From assembly GCA_963978545.1 (NCBI GenBank), contig OZ021730.1:7447796-7511795 (forward strand): a stretch of 64,000 bases of DNA, read 5' to 3'. The stretch is from Linyphia triangularis (taxonomy: Eukaryota; Arthropoda; Arachnida; Araneae; Linyphiidae). A program made the translations under genes and the position numbers. Positions 42,211 to 53,400 of the stretch are shown piece by piece (within the stretch, counting starts at the first letter, position 1; each line of letters opens with the position of its first letter). The notes below the pieces were generated by a model. It made no database searches. It was not told the origin of the DNA and saw only the letters and a program-made list of their open reading frames with translations.

Positions 42211-45200
42211 CTAGATGTGATTTAAAAACCCGATTGATCTTAAAAAAGCAAAAAGATTTGGATGGGGAGTTTCCCCAATCAAATCCTGAAGACTTAAACT
42301 GGTACTTTTAAAAAACCTAAGACGATGTGATTGAAACTTAGGACAAGAAATTAAAATATGATACACAGTAAGATCGCAACGACAAATATCGCAAACAGGT
42401 GGATCTTCTCCCAGCAATAGATGTCGATGCGTCAATCGGGTGTGACCAATGCGCAGACGAGTCAGTTTGACATCTGTCCGACGCATTGGATTAACTGGCC
42501 ATTTAAGAAGGTGATTTTTGATAAAATGAAGTTTGTTATTAACCTGCAAATCCCATGTTTCTTGACGTAAGGATAATATAAACTTGTGAATATAAGTCTT
42601 AATATCTTGGTAGGGAACTGGCTGCTGCAGCGGGATTGAAGCCGCTTTAGTAGCAGAATCAGCCAATTCATTTCCTGAAATTCCCACGTGACTAGGTACC
42701 CAGCAGAACAATATAGTAAATCCTTTCCTCTCAAGTGTGTGTAACTTTGACAAAATGTCAAAGGCAAGTGGATGGCTATTGGTGTTAAATTGCTTCAGAC
42801 TTGACAAGGAGCTTAAACTGTCAGTATACACACAAAATTTGCGATTGTTGCAGAGAGAGATATGCAGCAGTGCACAAGAAATTGCTGTCATCTCAGAAGT
42901 GAAAACCGAGCAGGATTTATGAAGTGAAAAAGCGACTGTGGATGTGTCGGACACAGTACCACAGCCAACACGTTCACCTGCTTTGGATCCATCAGTAAAT
43001 ACTGCTTCATAGTCAGCATACTGAGAGCGGTGATCACAAAAGATTTGTAGAAAAATTTCTGGGGCAATGTCTGCCTTGCAGTACATCGCAAATGGATTGA
43101 GAAAGTGGAAAGATGGAATATCCCACGGAGGAAAGGATTGAGTGGTAAATGTTTGGGTAACTACGTCACTAAGAGCTGCATCCAACAAGATGGATTTCGC
43201 TCTTTCAGAAAATGGTCGGATGTTAGATGGACGAGCATCATATAACCTACCAAGATAGGCATCAAGTCTCAACTTACGTAAAGGGTGAAAAGGATCAGAC
43301 ATAATTCTACAGTAGTAGTTGGCGCTTAATTTTTTACGTCTCAAGTCAAGTGGAAGGAGACTACACTCTGTCAACAGACTTTCAATGAGTGAAGTGCGAA
43401 ATGCACCTGAACAAATACGGGCAGCAGTGTGATGGACAGTATCCAATCTTCTTAGAAGGGATACTCCTGCAGACCCATACGCAACACATCCGTAATCAAT
43501 ACGGGATAAGATTACAGATTGGTAGATACGCAGCAAAGAAGTGCGGTCAGCACCCCAAGAAGTATTTGAAAGTACTTTGAGGATATTAAGCGATTTATCG
43601 CACTTCTTGCGCAAGTATACAATATGTGGGAGAAAATTTAACTTATTGTCAAAGATAACTCCCAGGTATCTTATCTGATTCACAACTGGGATGGGAGAAT
43701 TGCGTATGTGGATTTCAGGGTCAGGGTGAAGACCCCTCCTCCTACAGAAGTGGATGCAACTGCTTTTAGATGGTGACAGTTTATGGCCGTTTTGTTCACA
43801 CCATTCTACAAGTCTGTTAACTGCAGTTTGTAATTGACGTTCAATTAAGCGCATGTTTGATCCTTGGCATGAGATTTGCAAATCATCAACATACAAAGTT
43901 CCATGAACAAAGGGTGAAAGGACATGAAGGATGTTGCTGATGTGTAGATTAAAAAGGGTGACACTTAAAACACAACCTTGAGGAACTCCCTCAGATTGGT
44001 TAAAATAATTAGAAAATGAAGTTCCAATGCGAACTCTAAAAACACGAGATGATAAAAAATTTTGAATAAAAAGGGGCAGATTACCCCTAAAACCAAAATT
44101 AAATAGAGTTTGCAGGATACCATATCGCCACGTATGATCATACGCCTTCTCAATGTCAAAAAAGATTGAAACTAGATGATTCCTCTGCACAAAGGCATTA
44201 CGAACATCTGTTTCTAGTTTCACGATGTTATCAAGAGTGGACCGCCCTCGTCGGAATCCACTCTGGAAAGGTGAAATACATCCATCTTTTTCTAACATGT
44301 AAGAGAGTCGGGCGTTTACAATACGTTCAAAGGTCTTACAAAGGCAGCTCGTTAAGGCTATCGGTCGATAGTTCAGAGGATCCTTCGGATCCTTTCCAGG
44401 ATTTAGAATGGGGATTACAGTAGCTTCCCGCCACAAGGTAGGAAAGATGTTCTCCTTCCAGATTCGATTGAAGAGAAAAAGGATGTTAAAAAGAGAATCT
44501 GGACTTAAATGGCGAAGCATTTGGTAACTGATCCCATCTGGACCTGGACTAGTGTTATGTGCTTTAGATAAAGCACTTTTCAATTCGTACATCTTAAGGT
44601 CACAGTTGTAGGAATAATCAATATTGCTTTTGAAATTAATTCCAGCCCGTTCAGCACGATTCTTAGTCACTAAAAATGTAGGACTATAAGAATCGGAACT
44701 GGATACTCTTTCAAAAGTTTCACCGATAAGGTTAGCAGCATCTTCAGGGGAAGAGAACACAGCAGCTCTGGTTTGAAGTATCGGGCAAGAATATTCCGGA
44801 TACAAACCGTTGGCTGCTCTAACCTTCTTCCACAACTGTTTACTTGATGTTTTAGACGTAATTGAAGAGACATAACTTATCCAAGAATCCTTCTGACTTT
44901 GACGTCTAACTCTACGAGCAAATGCCTTAGCCTTTTTAAAGGCGATAAGGTTTCCTGTAGTTGGGTATCTGCGGAAAATACCCCATAGCTTCTTTTGTTT
45001 CTTGTATGCAGACTGACATTCTGCATTCCAGTATGGTTTACAGTGCCGCAATGTTTTAAGGGAAGTCTTAGGAATAGAGGAGTCAGCAGCATTTAAAATT
45101 GCTTCGGTGACATTTTGGACAGCAGTATCAACATCCTCACTGTTCACCATTGTTCCTGTTATACCAGCCAACTCAGTAAATTTTTCCCAATTTGCCCGAT

Positions 45201-45891
45201 GGTATTTGTAACTAGGTAGACGGTTGGTCTCGCCACCATTACCAGTATGGGAAATGAGAATAGGGAAGTGATCACTGTTATGTAGATCACTTCCAACAGC
45301 AAAATTCAAGTATGGCAAAATCACAGGGGAACAAATGGCTAAATCAAGCGAATGGAATGTTCTTGTGGGTTCATGAAAATACGTTTTCTCCTCATTATTC
45401 AGGAGACAGAGACAGTGATCAGATAACAACTTTTCGATCTGTCTCCCACGAGGGTTCGTGTTATCATTGCCCCACAGTGTACTGTGGCCATTAAAGTCAC
45501 CAAGCAATAGAAATGGAGCTGGAAGCTGGTCTATCAGATCATTCAGCTCCTCTTGGCGGATGATAGCATGTGGCGGTAGGTATAGGCAACAGACTGTGAG
45601 AAGGGACTGTATATGAAGTCTTGCAGCCACAGCCTGTAGAGATGTGCGCAGTGTGAGTACAGTGCTGGGGTAATTATGAGCAATAAAAAGACATACTCCT
45701 CCAGACACTGTATTACCACGGGTAACATCTTTTCTAATGCAACTATACCCACGGATCTTTGATGTATATGGATCCTTCAAGAAAGTTTCTTGAAGTGCCA
45801 AACATGCTGGATGGTAAGTAGAAATAATGTTCTTAACATCATCCTTCCTAGTCCTAAAACCGCGACAGTTCCAGGAAACAAAAGAAGCCAT
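42211..45891 (-). CDS. LINE B ORF2: endonuclease, reverse transcriptase, RNase H
   Basis: A 1226-residue polyprotein starting MASFVSWNCRGFRTRKDDVK. The endonuclease has QET (~38), GDFNGHSTLWGN and SDHFPI. The reverse transcriptase has YRPIALTSCLCKTFERIVNA, FQSGFRRGRSTLDN, the motif A aspartate in FFDIEKAYD, EGVPQGCVLS and catalytic YVDD. RNase H shows FTDGSKAGERVGCG, SEMTAISCALL, YTDSLSS and GNELADS. A C-terminal C-x2-C-x7-H-x4-C motif (CDICRCDLTVYHILISC) is present. It has the same length as the LINE D protein and is very close to it. It replicates the element by target-primed reverse transcription. Confidence 0.95.
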   Translation of the reverse strand: MASFVSWNCRGFRTRKDDVKNIISTYHPACLALQETFLKDPYTSKIRGYSCIRKDVTRGNTVSGGVCLFIAHNYPSTVLTLRTSLQAVAARLHIQSLLTVCCLYLPPHAIIRQEELNDLIDQLPAPFLLLGDFNGHSTLWGNDNTNPRGRQIEKLLSDHCLCLLNNEEKTYFHEPTRTFHSLDLAICSPVILPYLNFAVGSDLHNSDHFPILISHTGNGGETNRLPSYKYHRANWEKFTELAGITGTMVNSEDVDTAVQNVTEAILNAADSSIPKTSLKTLRHCKPYWNAECQSAYKKQKKLWGIFRRYPTTGNLIAFKKAKAFARRVRRQSQKDSWISYVSSITSKTSSKQLWKKVRAANGLYPEYSCPILQTRAAVFSSPEDAANLIGETFERVSSSDSYSPTFLVTKNRAERAGINFKSNIDYSYNCDLKMYELKSALSKAHNTSPGPDGISYQMLRHLSPDSLFNILFLFNRIWKENIFPTLWREATVIPILNPGKDPKDPLNYRPIALTSCLCKTFERIVNARLSYMLEKDGCISPFQSGFRRGRSTLDNIVKLETDVRNAFVQRNHLVSIFFDIEKAYDHTWRYGILQTLFNFGFRGNLPLFIQNFLSSRVFRVRIGTSFSNYFNQSEGVPQGCVLSVTLFNLHISNILHVLSPFVHGTLYVDDLQISCQGSNMRLIERQLQTAVNRLVEWCEQNGHKLSPSKSSCIHFCRRRGLHPDPEIHIRNSPIPVVNQIRYLGVIFDNKLNFLPHIVYLRKKCDKSLNILKVLSNTSWGADRTSLLRIYQSVILSRIDYGCVAYGSAGVSLLRRLDTVHHTAARICSGAFRTSLIESLLTECSLLPLDLRRKKLSANYYCRIMSDPFHPLRKLRLDAYLGRLYDARPSNIRPFSERAKSILLDAALSDVVTQTFTTQSFPPWDIPSFHFLNPFAMYCKADIAPEIFLQIFCDHRSQYADYEAVFTDGSKAGERVGCGTVSDTSTVAFSLHKSCSVFTSEMTAISCALLHISLCNNRKFCVYTDSLSSLSSLKQFNTNSHPLAFDILSKLHTLERKGFTILFCWVPSHVGISGNELADSATKAASIPLQQPVPYQDIKTYIHKFILSLRQETWDLQVNNKLHFIKNHLLKWPVNPMRRTDVKLTRLRIGHTRLTHRHLLLGEDPPVCDICRCDLTVYHILISCPKFQSHRLRFFKSTSLSLQDLIGETPHPNLFAFLRSIGFLNHI

Positions 45892-47036
45892 TAACTACTT
45901 GTAGTTGAATACAAATTAGGGCCGGGATCTTCTTCAAATAGCTCTTCATCATCAGATGGGAAGATACTTACCACATCTGAATCCCTACGAGAGGCAAGGA
46001 TGTTAAAGGGATTGGTATGTTTCCCTTTTAAGGGACCAATCTTTGCAGACTTTAATTTCATGGTCTGCATTGCCTTCGATTTAGCTAGAGATTTTTTAAG
46101 AAATTGAGGCTTTTTAGCCACTTCCGAAGAAGACGGCCGTTGCGGTAATCTGACAAGTGGCAAGCTAAGATTTTCAGTTTGTGTGCCTTTACTGCATACT
46201 GACTTTTTGCAAGCATTAGAATATGAAACGCCTACACGAGGTGTCCGGGCTTCAACCTGTTTTCTTGCCTCAAAGTATGTCATATTTTGGTTAGCACGGA
46301 CGGTCTGTATCTCTTTCTCCTCTATCCAATTTGGACATTTTCGGGAGAAAGATGGATGTGCTCCTTCACAATTGACACACTTTTCAGTTAAGTTGCATGC
46401 AGAGCTATCATGGCCACTTCCTGCACAGCGTGCACATATATCAATTTTCCCGCGGCAAGCCGTTTGGGAATGTCCATATCTCTGGCACTTGAAGCAGCGA
46501 AGTGGGTTTGGTATGTAAGGTCGGGTACGACAGCTTAAATACCCTGCTTTCACATGTGCTGGCAAAGTAGGCAAGTCGAAAGTCAGTATGAGATGTTTAG
46601 TTGGTATAACATTTCCATCTTTACGAATAGTTATCCGTTTCACGGCTGTAACTTTCTGGTCACGCAGGTGATCTAAAATCTCTTCCTCAGTTGTGTGGTA
46701 GAGGTCCGGTTCGGATATAACGCCTCGAGATTTATTAAGTGTCACATGTGCACTTACAGTTACTTGAAATGTTCCAAAAATCTCCATTTTCAAAATATTC
46801 TTAGCTTGATTGTTATTTTGTACTTCAACTAACAAGTCACCAGATCTTAGTTTTTTAACTGAGACTATGTCTCCAACGTTTGACTTCAAAGCTTTTTCAA
46901 TTAAGAAAGGGGAGACCTTTTCAAAGGAGCCCTCCTGTCGTTTAACAATAAAAAATTTTGCCGTAAGGCAATCAGAAACTACTTGTCCATGTTGCTCCCC
47001 ACGCGAGGGAGAAGAAAAAGAAGAATTATTTGCCAT
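45891..47036 (-). CDS. LINE B ORF1, Gag-like zinc-knuckle protein
   Basis: A 381-residue protein starting MANNSSFSSPSRGEQHGQ. The N-terminal domain contains FFIVKRQEGSFEKVSPFLIE, SGDLLVEV, SRGVISEPDLY, EEEILDHLRDQKV and TKHLILTFDLP. Three zinc knuckles follow (CFKCQRYGHSQTAC, CARCAGSGHDSSAC, CVNCEGAHPSFSRKC). The C-terminus has a Lys-rich stretch and an acidic DDEELFEEDPG end. Its stop overlaps the ORF2 start. The protein probably packages the element RNA. Confidence 0.93.
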   Translation of the reverse strand: MANNSSFSSPSRGEQHGQVVSDCLTAKFFIVKRQEGSFEKVSPFLIEKALKSNVGDIVSVKKLRSGDLLVEVQNNNQAKNILKMEIFGTFQVTVSAHVTLNKSRGVISEPDLYHTTEEEILDHLRDQKVTAVKRITIRKDGNVIPTKHLILTFDLPTLPAHVKAGYLSCRTRPYIPNPLRCFKCQRYGHSQTACRGKIDICARCAGSGHDSSACNLTEKCVNCEGAHPSFSRKCPNWIEEKEIQTVRANQNMTYFEARKQVEARTPRVGVSYSNACKKSVCSKGTQTENLSLPLVRLPQRPSSSEVAKKPQFLKKSLAKSKAMQTMKLKSAKIGPLKGKHTNPFNILASRRDSDVVSIFPSDDEELFEEDPGPNLYSTTSS

Positions 47037-48396
47037 GAAATAGAAAACAAAATTATTCGGGCACTAGAGTCCCACCCTCCATGGAGTCCGCGATCTCGGG
47101 TTAGTACATACCGGCAAGCAACTAAAATAATGAAAGGAAAGAAAATCGCAACTAAACAGTTACGCACGGTATGTCACTAACAGGTTATCCAGTGCCTATA
47201 CGCGACCGACTCGTCCCTGTAGAAGTCTCCACCCTTAACGAGATTCCCAGCAGACGAGTCGGACGCTTGATCCCTAGCCGCCGACGAAGTCGGACGACCA
47301 GCCGATTGATACACACGGGACCAATGTGTACCTCCCGTTTATCTGAAGCAAGGGCCAAAGTAGTGTATTGGGACAGTATGTCGTCCCTCAACTACCAGGA
47401 TCCCCCTTTCCAAAGACACGGGTCTCCACGCACGGCAAACACGTGGGTGATATAATCCCCGAGAGAAGCTGATGGCAACAGAGCGGCGCAAAGCTTCTCA
47501 AGGGGAGCCCTCACCTCAGAAGAGGTAACCACAATGAGGGAAGGAAGGGAAGCCAAACGATACATACAAAACCAAAACGAGAAGGTAAAACAGAAGGAGG
47601 GATAGATCACTGGGGTGCCCCGGGGTTGTGAAGCCCGTATTTACTTATAGAAAGCAAACCCCCTGAGGGGTAGACGAGTTAGGAGCACTTCCCTTTTCCG
47701 GGATTGCTGTATAGGGGCGAATCCAGAAATTGAGCCCCTCGGGGGCTCACATTTTGTGAGTACGGGCCTGGCAAACCCGAGGTACCCTAGCTGGGCCCTA
47801 GCATTTTTCTTTTCTTTCCTTTTTTGCGAAGGCCCTACCAAGTGCACTGCTTATTGTTTGTGTTATATTCTGTTCACCCGTTTAATATCTTATTTCCTAT
47901 GGTTTAAATACGTTGGTTTTATTTCGTCTTGCATATCTTATTTTCATACTTTTATGTTTGACATTTTAAATTGATTATAACTTATATTTGTTTGGTTTTG
48001 TCAGCTTGCTGACCTGCACGTTTGCCGTGTGCGGAGACCCGTAAGGCAGGAAAATGGGATCCTGGGGTTCCTGCGGCGTCCCACTGTAGGACAGGTTTCA
48101 GTTTCCTCGGGATGTCGTTGCGTTCCCTTTGGCCCACGCTTCGGCCGAAACGGGAGGCAGAGTATAGCCCGACTCTGTCAATCGGCTGGTGGTACCAGGA
48201 CCTCCGGGTTGCTGACTGCTAAAGGGTTAGGACTGAGCGGTCGAGGTGCCAAAGGGTGGTTGACCCGGCGGAGCCACGCCTCGCCTACTTGGAACGACCT
48301 TGACGTATTACCTCCTAGTAAGCCTGGTTGCTTCTACCCTTGTTGGACTCGGTGGTGGGTGGGGGTGTACGTCAAGTTTTTCTCTCTTCTTATAAT

Positions 48397-49626
48397 ATGG
48401 CTTTCTTTCCCTCTTTAAGCCCCACAGGAGGCATAAATCCTCAAATTAGTTCTAAAATTATTACAGACAACGCAACTGAATCAACTCCGAAATTTCTAAT
48501 TATTACATCTCCCCAAAATATACTTGGCACCATGTCCCCATTCTACATCCAAAAAGGACTTCAAGGCATATGCGGCAACCCAAAAACAGTTAAAAAGCTT
48601 AAATCAGGTGACTATCTAATTGAAACAACTTCTGCAATCCAAACTAAATCATTACTTAACGCAAAACAGATGGGAACAATAGCTATTTCAGTCTCACCTC
48701 ATAACACTTTAAACTCATCCCGTGGTGTTATCTCCGAGTCTGACCTCCAGAATGTTAATGAAGTTGAAATTGAGGCAGAGCTCGGTTCTCAAGGCGTTAC
48801 TAACGTCAAGAGAATTACCATCAAAAGAGATAACATCATCATTAATACGAAACATCTAATATTAACTTTCAATAGACCAGACCTACCGCCATACATCAAA
48901 GCTGGATATTTAAACTGTCCAGTCCGACCATTCATACCAAATCCGTTACGGTGTTTTAATTGCCAAAAATATGGCCATTCTAAGAACTCCTGCCATGGCC
49001 AACAGACTTGCTCGAGATGTTCGACAGTTGGCCACTCATTTGAAAATTGCTCTCTTCCACTGAAGTGTTTAAATTGCAATGGCGACCACTCTGCCAACTC
49101 CAGGCAATGTCCTCAGTGGAAAGAAGAGAAACAAATTCAAGAAGTGCGAACATCTCAAAACATCTCATATCATGAAGCCAGAAAGCAAGTCGTGATTAAA
49201 ACACCAAAACCGGATATCTCATACTCGGCTGCAGTTAAAATCACAACTCGCTCAATAGGAACTCAAACTGGTACATCCAGTGCTTCCATATCTAGATCAT
49301 CCACTTCAAAGTCAACACAAAGCTCAAATTCACGGACACCTTCATCTCTAAACACGAAACAATTAACTAAAACTCAGCCTCCACCTCAGCAGCAAATAGA
49401 TCCGCAAATTAAAAAACCTGGACCCCTGTCTAAAACTATGCCTGTTACTGATCCCTCAAATAAAAAATTAAAAGTTACAAAACAAACAGAAGAAAATGAA
49501 AAAATCAAAAATAATTCTGAAGTCGATGATGTAGGAGAAATGGAGGTCGATAAAGGTTTAGAAGCTCCTCTCCAGCTTCGTAAACCAAAAACACCCATCG
49601 ACTTTCCTCATCCAAAAATTACTTAA
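48397..49626 (+). CDS. LINE C ORF1, Gag-like zinc-knuckle protein
   Basis: I chose the start at MAFFPSLSPTGGINPQ because it aligns with the start of the LINE G protein; the frame is open 23 codons further upstream. The protein is 409 residues. It has FLIITSPQNILGTMSPFYIQ, SGDYLIETTS, SSRGVISESDL and TKHLILTFNRP, then knuckles CFNCQKYGHSKNSC, CSRCSTVGHSFENC and CLNCNGDHSANSRQC. A Ser/Thr/Gln-rich tail with an acidic GEMEVDKG segment follows. It ends in TAATG with ORF2. Confidence 0.92.
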   Translation: MAFFPSLSPTGGINPQISSKIITDNATESTPKFLIITSPQNILGTMSPFYIQKGLQGICGNPKTVKKLKSGDYLIETTSAIQTKSLLNAKQMGTIAISVSPHNTLNSSRGVISESDLQNVNEVEIEAELGSQGVTNVKRITIKRDNIIINTKHLILTFNRPDLPPYIKAGYLNCPVRPFIPNPLRCFNCQKYGHSKNSCHGQQTCSRCSTVGHSFENCSLPLKCLNCNGDHSANSRQCPQWKEEKQIQEVRTSQNISYHEARKQVVIKTPKPDISYSAAVKITTRSIGTQTGTSSASISRSSTSKSTQSSNSRTPSSLNTKQLTKTQPPPQQQIDPQIKKPGPLSKTMPVTDPSNKKLKVTKQTEENEKIKNNSEVDDVGEMEVDKGLEAPLQLRKPKTPIDFPHPKIT

Positions 49627-50417
49627 TGGCCATCAATCTCTTTTCATGGAACTTTCGTGGATTCCACCACAACTCGGTCGACATTAAACACATGATTGAT
49701 GAAACGCAACCTGTCTGTTTCTGCTTGCAGGAAACTCTACTAAAACCTTTTCAGAGTTCACTAATTAAGGGGTATACCCCTCTTCGAAGGGATTACCTTA
49801 GCGGTGATAGAGCCAGCGGTGGGGTAGCAATTTTCATATCCAACAGCTCCCCATTCTACCCGCTGCCACTCACGACAAATTTACAAGCTGTTGCAGCTAG
49901 GGTCAATTTTAATACTCTAGTCACCGTATGCTCTATTTACCTCCCCCCTAACAAAACTATTAGACAAGCAGATCTCAACAGGTTGTGCGACCAGCTTCCG
50001 TCGCCTTTTATTTTAATTGGTGATTTTAATGGGCACAGTCCTCTTTGGGGTAGCCCGGATACTAATATCCGTGGAAGTCAAATTGAAAAGTTTATTGATG
50101 ACCAGAACCTCTGTCTTTTGAACGATGGTCAAAAAACGCATTTCCACGCCCCAACGAGGACTTTCCATTCTATTGATCTTGCCTTGTGTTCACCATCTCT
50201 TCTACCGTTGTTGTTGTTGTTGTTTTGAGGTTTTATGGCGCAAAGGCAACACAAGGGCCATGCTGCGCCAAAACAAAAGATAAAAGAAAAACTAGGATGG
50301 AAGATGAATCATAAATATGATGAGATGTGACAAAATATAATTTAAGAATGTTAAAAACACATTTCTAAAATGATGAAGAGGTTAACAAAATTTAAAAAAT
50401 GGATATGTTTAAAACAG

Positions 50418-53400
50418 CTAGATATGATTTAAAAACCCGATTGCTCTTAAAAATGCAAAAAGATTTGGATGGGGATTTTCCCCAACCAAATCTTGTAGAT
50501 TTAAAATTGTGCTTTTAAAAAATTGAAGACGGTGAGGATGAAACTTGGGACATGAAATTAAAATATGATGCACAGTCATAATACATTGACACAGATTACA
50601 AATGGGCGGATCTTCTCCCAGTAATAAGTGTCGGTGAGTAAATCGGGTATGACCAATGCGCAGACGAGTCAACTTCACATCAGTCCTACGCATTGGATTT
50701 ACAGGCCACATTTGAAGATGACTTTTAATGGTATGTAGTTTGTTGCAGGTTTGCAAATCCCATGCTTCTTGACGCAAAGAAAATATAAACTTATGAATAG
50801 ATGATTTTATATCTTGGTAGGGGACTGGCTGCTGAAACGGGATTGAAGCCGCTTTAGCAGCAGAGTCTGCCAATTCATTTCCTGAAATCCCTACGTGACT
50901 AGGTACCCAGCAAAATAAAATAACAAAACCTTTCCTCTCAAGTTTGTGTAACAGAGATAATATGTCAGGAGCTATTGGATGACATATGCTATTAAAGTGC
51001 TCCAGGCTTGTTAAAGCACTTAAGCTATCGCTGTATACACAAAACTTGCGATGGGAGCACAAAGAAATGTGCAGCAGAGCACAAAAAATTGCAACCATCT
51101 CAGAAGTAAAAACCGAGCAGGATTTATGAAGCGTGAAACTGACTGTGGATGTGTCAGACACAACACCACAGCCAACACGTTCACCTGCTTTGGATCCATC
51201 AGTATAGACTGCATGATAGTCTCTATACTGAGATCGGTGTAAACAAAAGATCTTCTGCAAAATTTCTGGGGCAGTGTCTGCTTTGTAATGCATCGCAAAT
51301 GGATTTAAAAAATTAAATGATGGAATATCCCATGGAGGAAAGATCTGAGAATTAGCCAGCTGGATATCTAGGTCACTTAGAGCTGCATCCGACAGAACAG
51401 ATTGAGCTCTTTCAGAAAATGGGCGAATGCTAGATGGACGTGCATTATATAGCCTACCAAGATATGCGTCTAGACTCAAATTCCGTAAAGGATGAGAAGG
51501 ATCAGATTTTATTCTACAGTAGTAGTTAGCGCTTAACTTTTTACGTCTAAGGTCAAGTGGGAGTTGACAACACTCTGTTAACAGACTCTCAATGGGTGAG
51601 GTGCGAAATGCACCTAAACAAATACGGGCAGCAGTATGGTGGACAGTATCCAATCTGCGCAGAAGAGATGCTCCTGCAGAACCATACGCAACGCATCCGT
51701 AGTCAATACGAGACAGGATAACTGAATTGTATATACGCAGCAAAGAAGTGCGGTCCGCACCCCAAGAAGTATTAGAAAGCACCTTGAGGATGTTAAGTGA
51801 CCTATCGCACTTCTTGCGCAAGGACAATATATGAGGGAGAAAATTCATCTTATTGTCGAAAATGACTCCCAGATACCTTATCTGATTGACAACAGGGATG
51901 GGCGTGTTACGTATGTGGATTTCAGGGTCAGGGTGAAGACCCCTCCTCCTACAGAAATGGACACAACTGCTTTTAGATGGTGAAAGTTTATGGCCGTTTT
52001 GTTCACACCATTCTACAAGTCTGTTAACAGCAGTTTGTAATTGACGTTCAATTAAGCGCATGTTTGATCCTTGGCATGAGATTTGCAAATCATCAACATA
52101 CAAAGTTCCATGAACAAAGGGTGAAAGGACATGAAGGATGTTGCTGATATGAAGATTAAAAAGGGTGACACTTAAAACACAACCTTGAGGAACTCCCTCA
52201 GATTGGTTAAAATAATTTGAAAATGAAGCTCCAATACGAACTCTAAAAACACGAGATGATAAAAAATTTTGAATAAAAAGGGGCAGATTACCCCTAAAAC
52301 CAAAATTAAATAGAGTTTGCAGGATACCATATCGCCACGTATGATCATACGCCTTCTCAATGTCGAAAAAGATTGAAACTAGATGATTCCTTTGCACAAA
52401 TGCATTGCGGACATCTGTTTCTAGTTTCACAATGTTATCAAGAGTGGACCGTCCTCGTCGGAACCCACTCTGGAAAGGTGATATACATTTATCTTTTTCT
52501 AACATGTAAGAGAGTCGGACGTTTACAATACGTTCAAAGGTCTTACAGAGGCAGCTCGTTAAGGCTATCGGTCGATAGCTCAGTGGATCCTTGGGATCCT
52601 TTCCAGGTTTCAGAATGGGGATTACAGTAGCTTCCCGCCACAAAGTAGGAAAGATGTTCTCCTTCCAGATTCGATTAAAGAGAAAAAGGATGTTAAAAAG
52701 AGAATCTGGACTTAAATGGCGAAGCATTTGGTAACTGATCCCATCTGGACCTGGACTGGTGTTATGTGCTTTAGATAAAGCACTCTTCAATTCATACATC
52801 TTAAGTTCACAGTTGTAGGAATATTCAATATTGCTTTTGAAATTAATTCCAGTCCGTTCAGCTCGATTCTTAGTCACTAAAAATGTAGGACTATAAGAAT
52901 CGGAACTGGATACACTTTCAAAAGTTTCACCGATAAGGTTAGCAATATCTTCACGGGAAGAGAACACAGCAGCTCCGGTTTGAAGTATCGGGCAAGAATA
53001 CTCCGGATACAAACCGTTGGCTGCTCTAACCTTCTTCCACAACTGTTTACTTGATGTTTTAGATGTAATCGAAGAGACATAACTTATCCAAGAATCCTTT
53101 TGACTCTGACGTCTTACCTTACGAGCAACTGCCTTTGCCTTTTTAAAGGCGATAAGGTTTCCTGTTGTTGGGTATCTGCGGAAGATACTCCATAGCTTCT
53201 TTTGTTTCTTGTATGCAGACTGACAGTCTGCATTCCAGTATGGTTTACAGTGCCGCAGTGTTCTAGGTGATGTCTTAGGAATGGAGGAGTCAGCAGCATT
53301 TAAAATTGCCTCAGTGACATTTTGGACAGCAGCATCAACATTCTCACTATTCACCATTATTCGTGTTACAATAGCCAACTCGGTAAATTTGTCCCAATTT

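Larger units (their letters stand above)
42001..47670 (-). mobile_element. LINE B (beta family), full-length, both ORFs open
   Basis: A 5.67-kb element on the minus strand with a perfect 13-bp duplication, tagacgagttagg (41988-42000 and 47671-47683). The 5' UTR (47037-47670) starts cccctcaggggg and has the conserved gtttgccgtgcgtggagacc block (minus strand, near 47440). The 3' UTR has the hairpin ttggcgcagcatggcc and an aaaccaaa-type tail. Both ORFs are open and joined by TAATG. It is a candidate active copy. Confidence 0.95.
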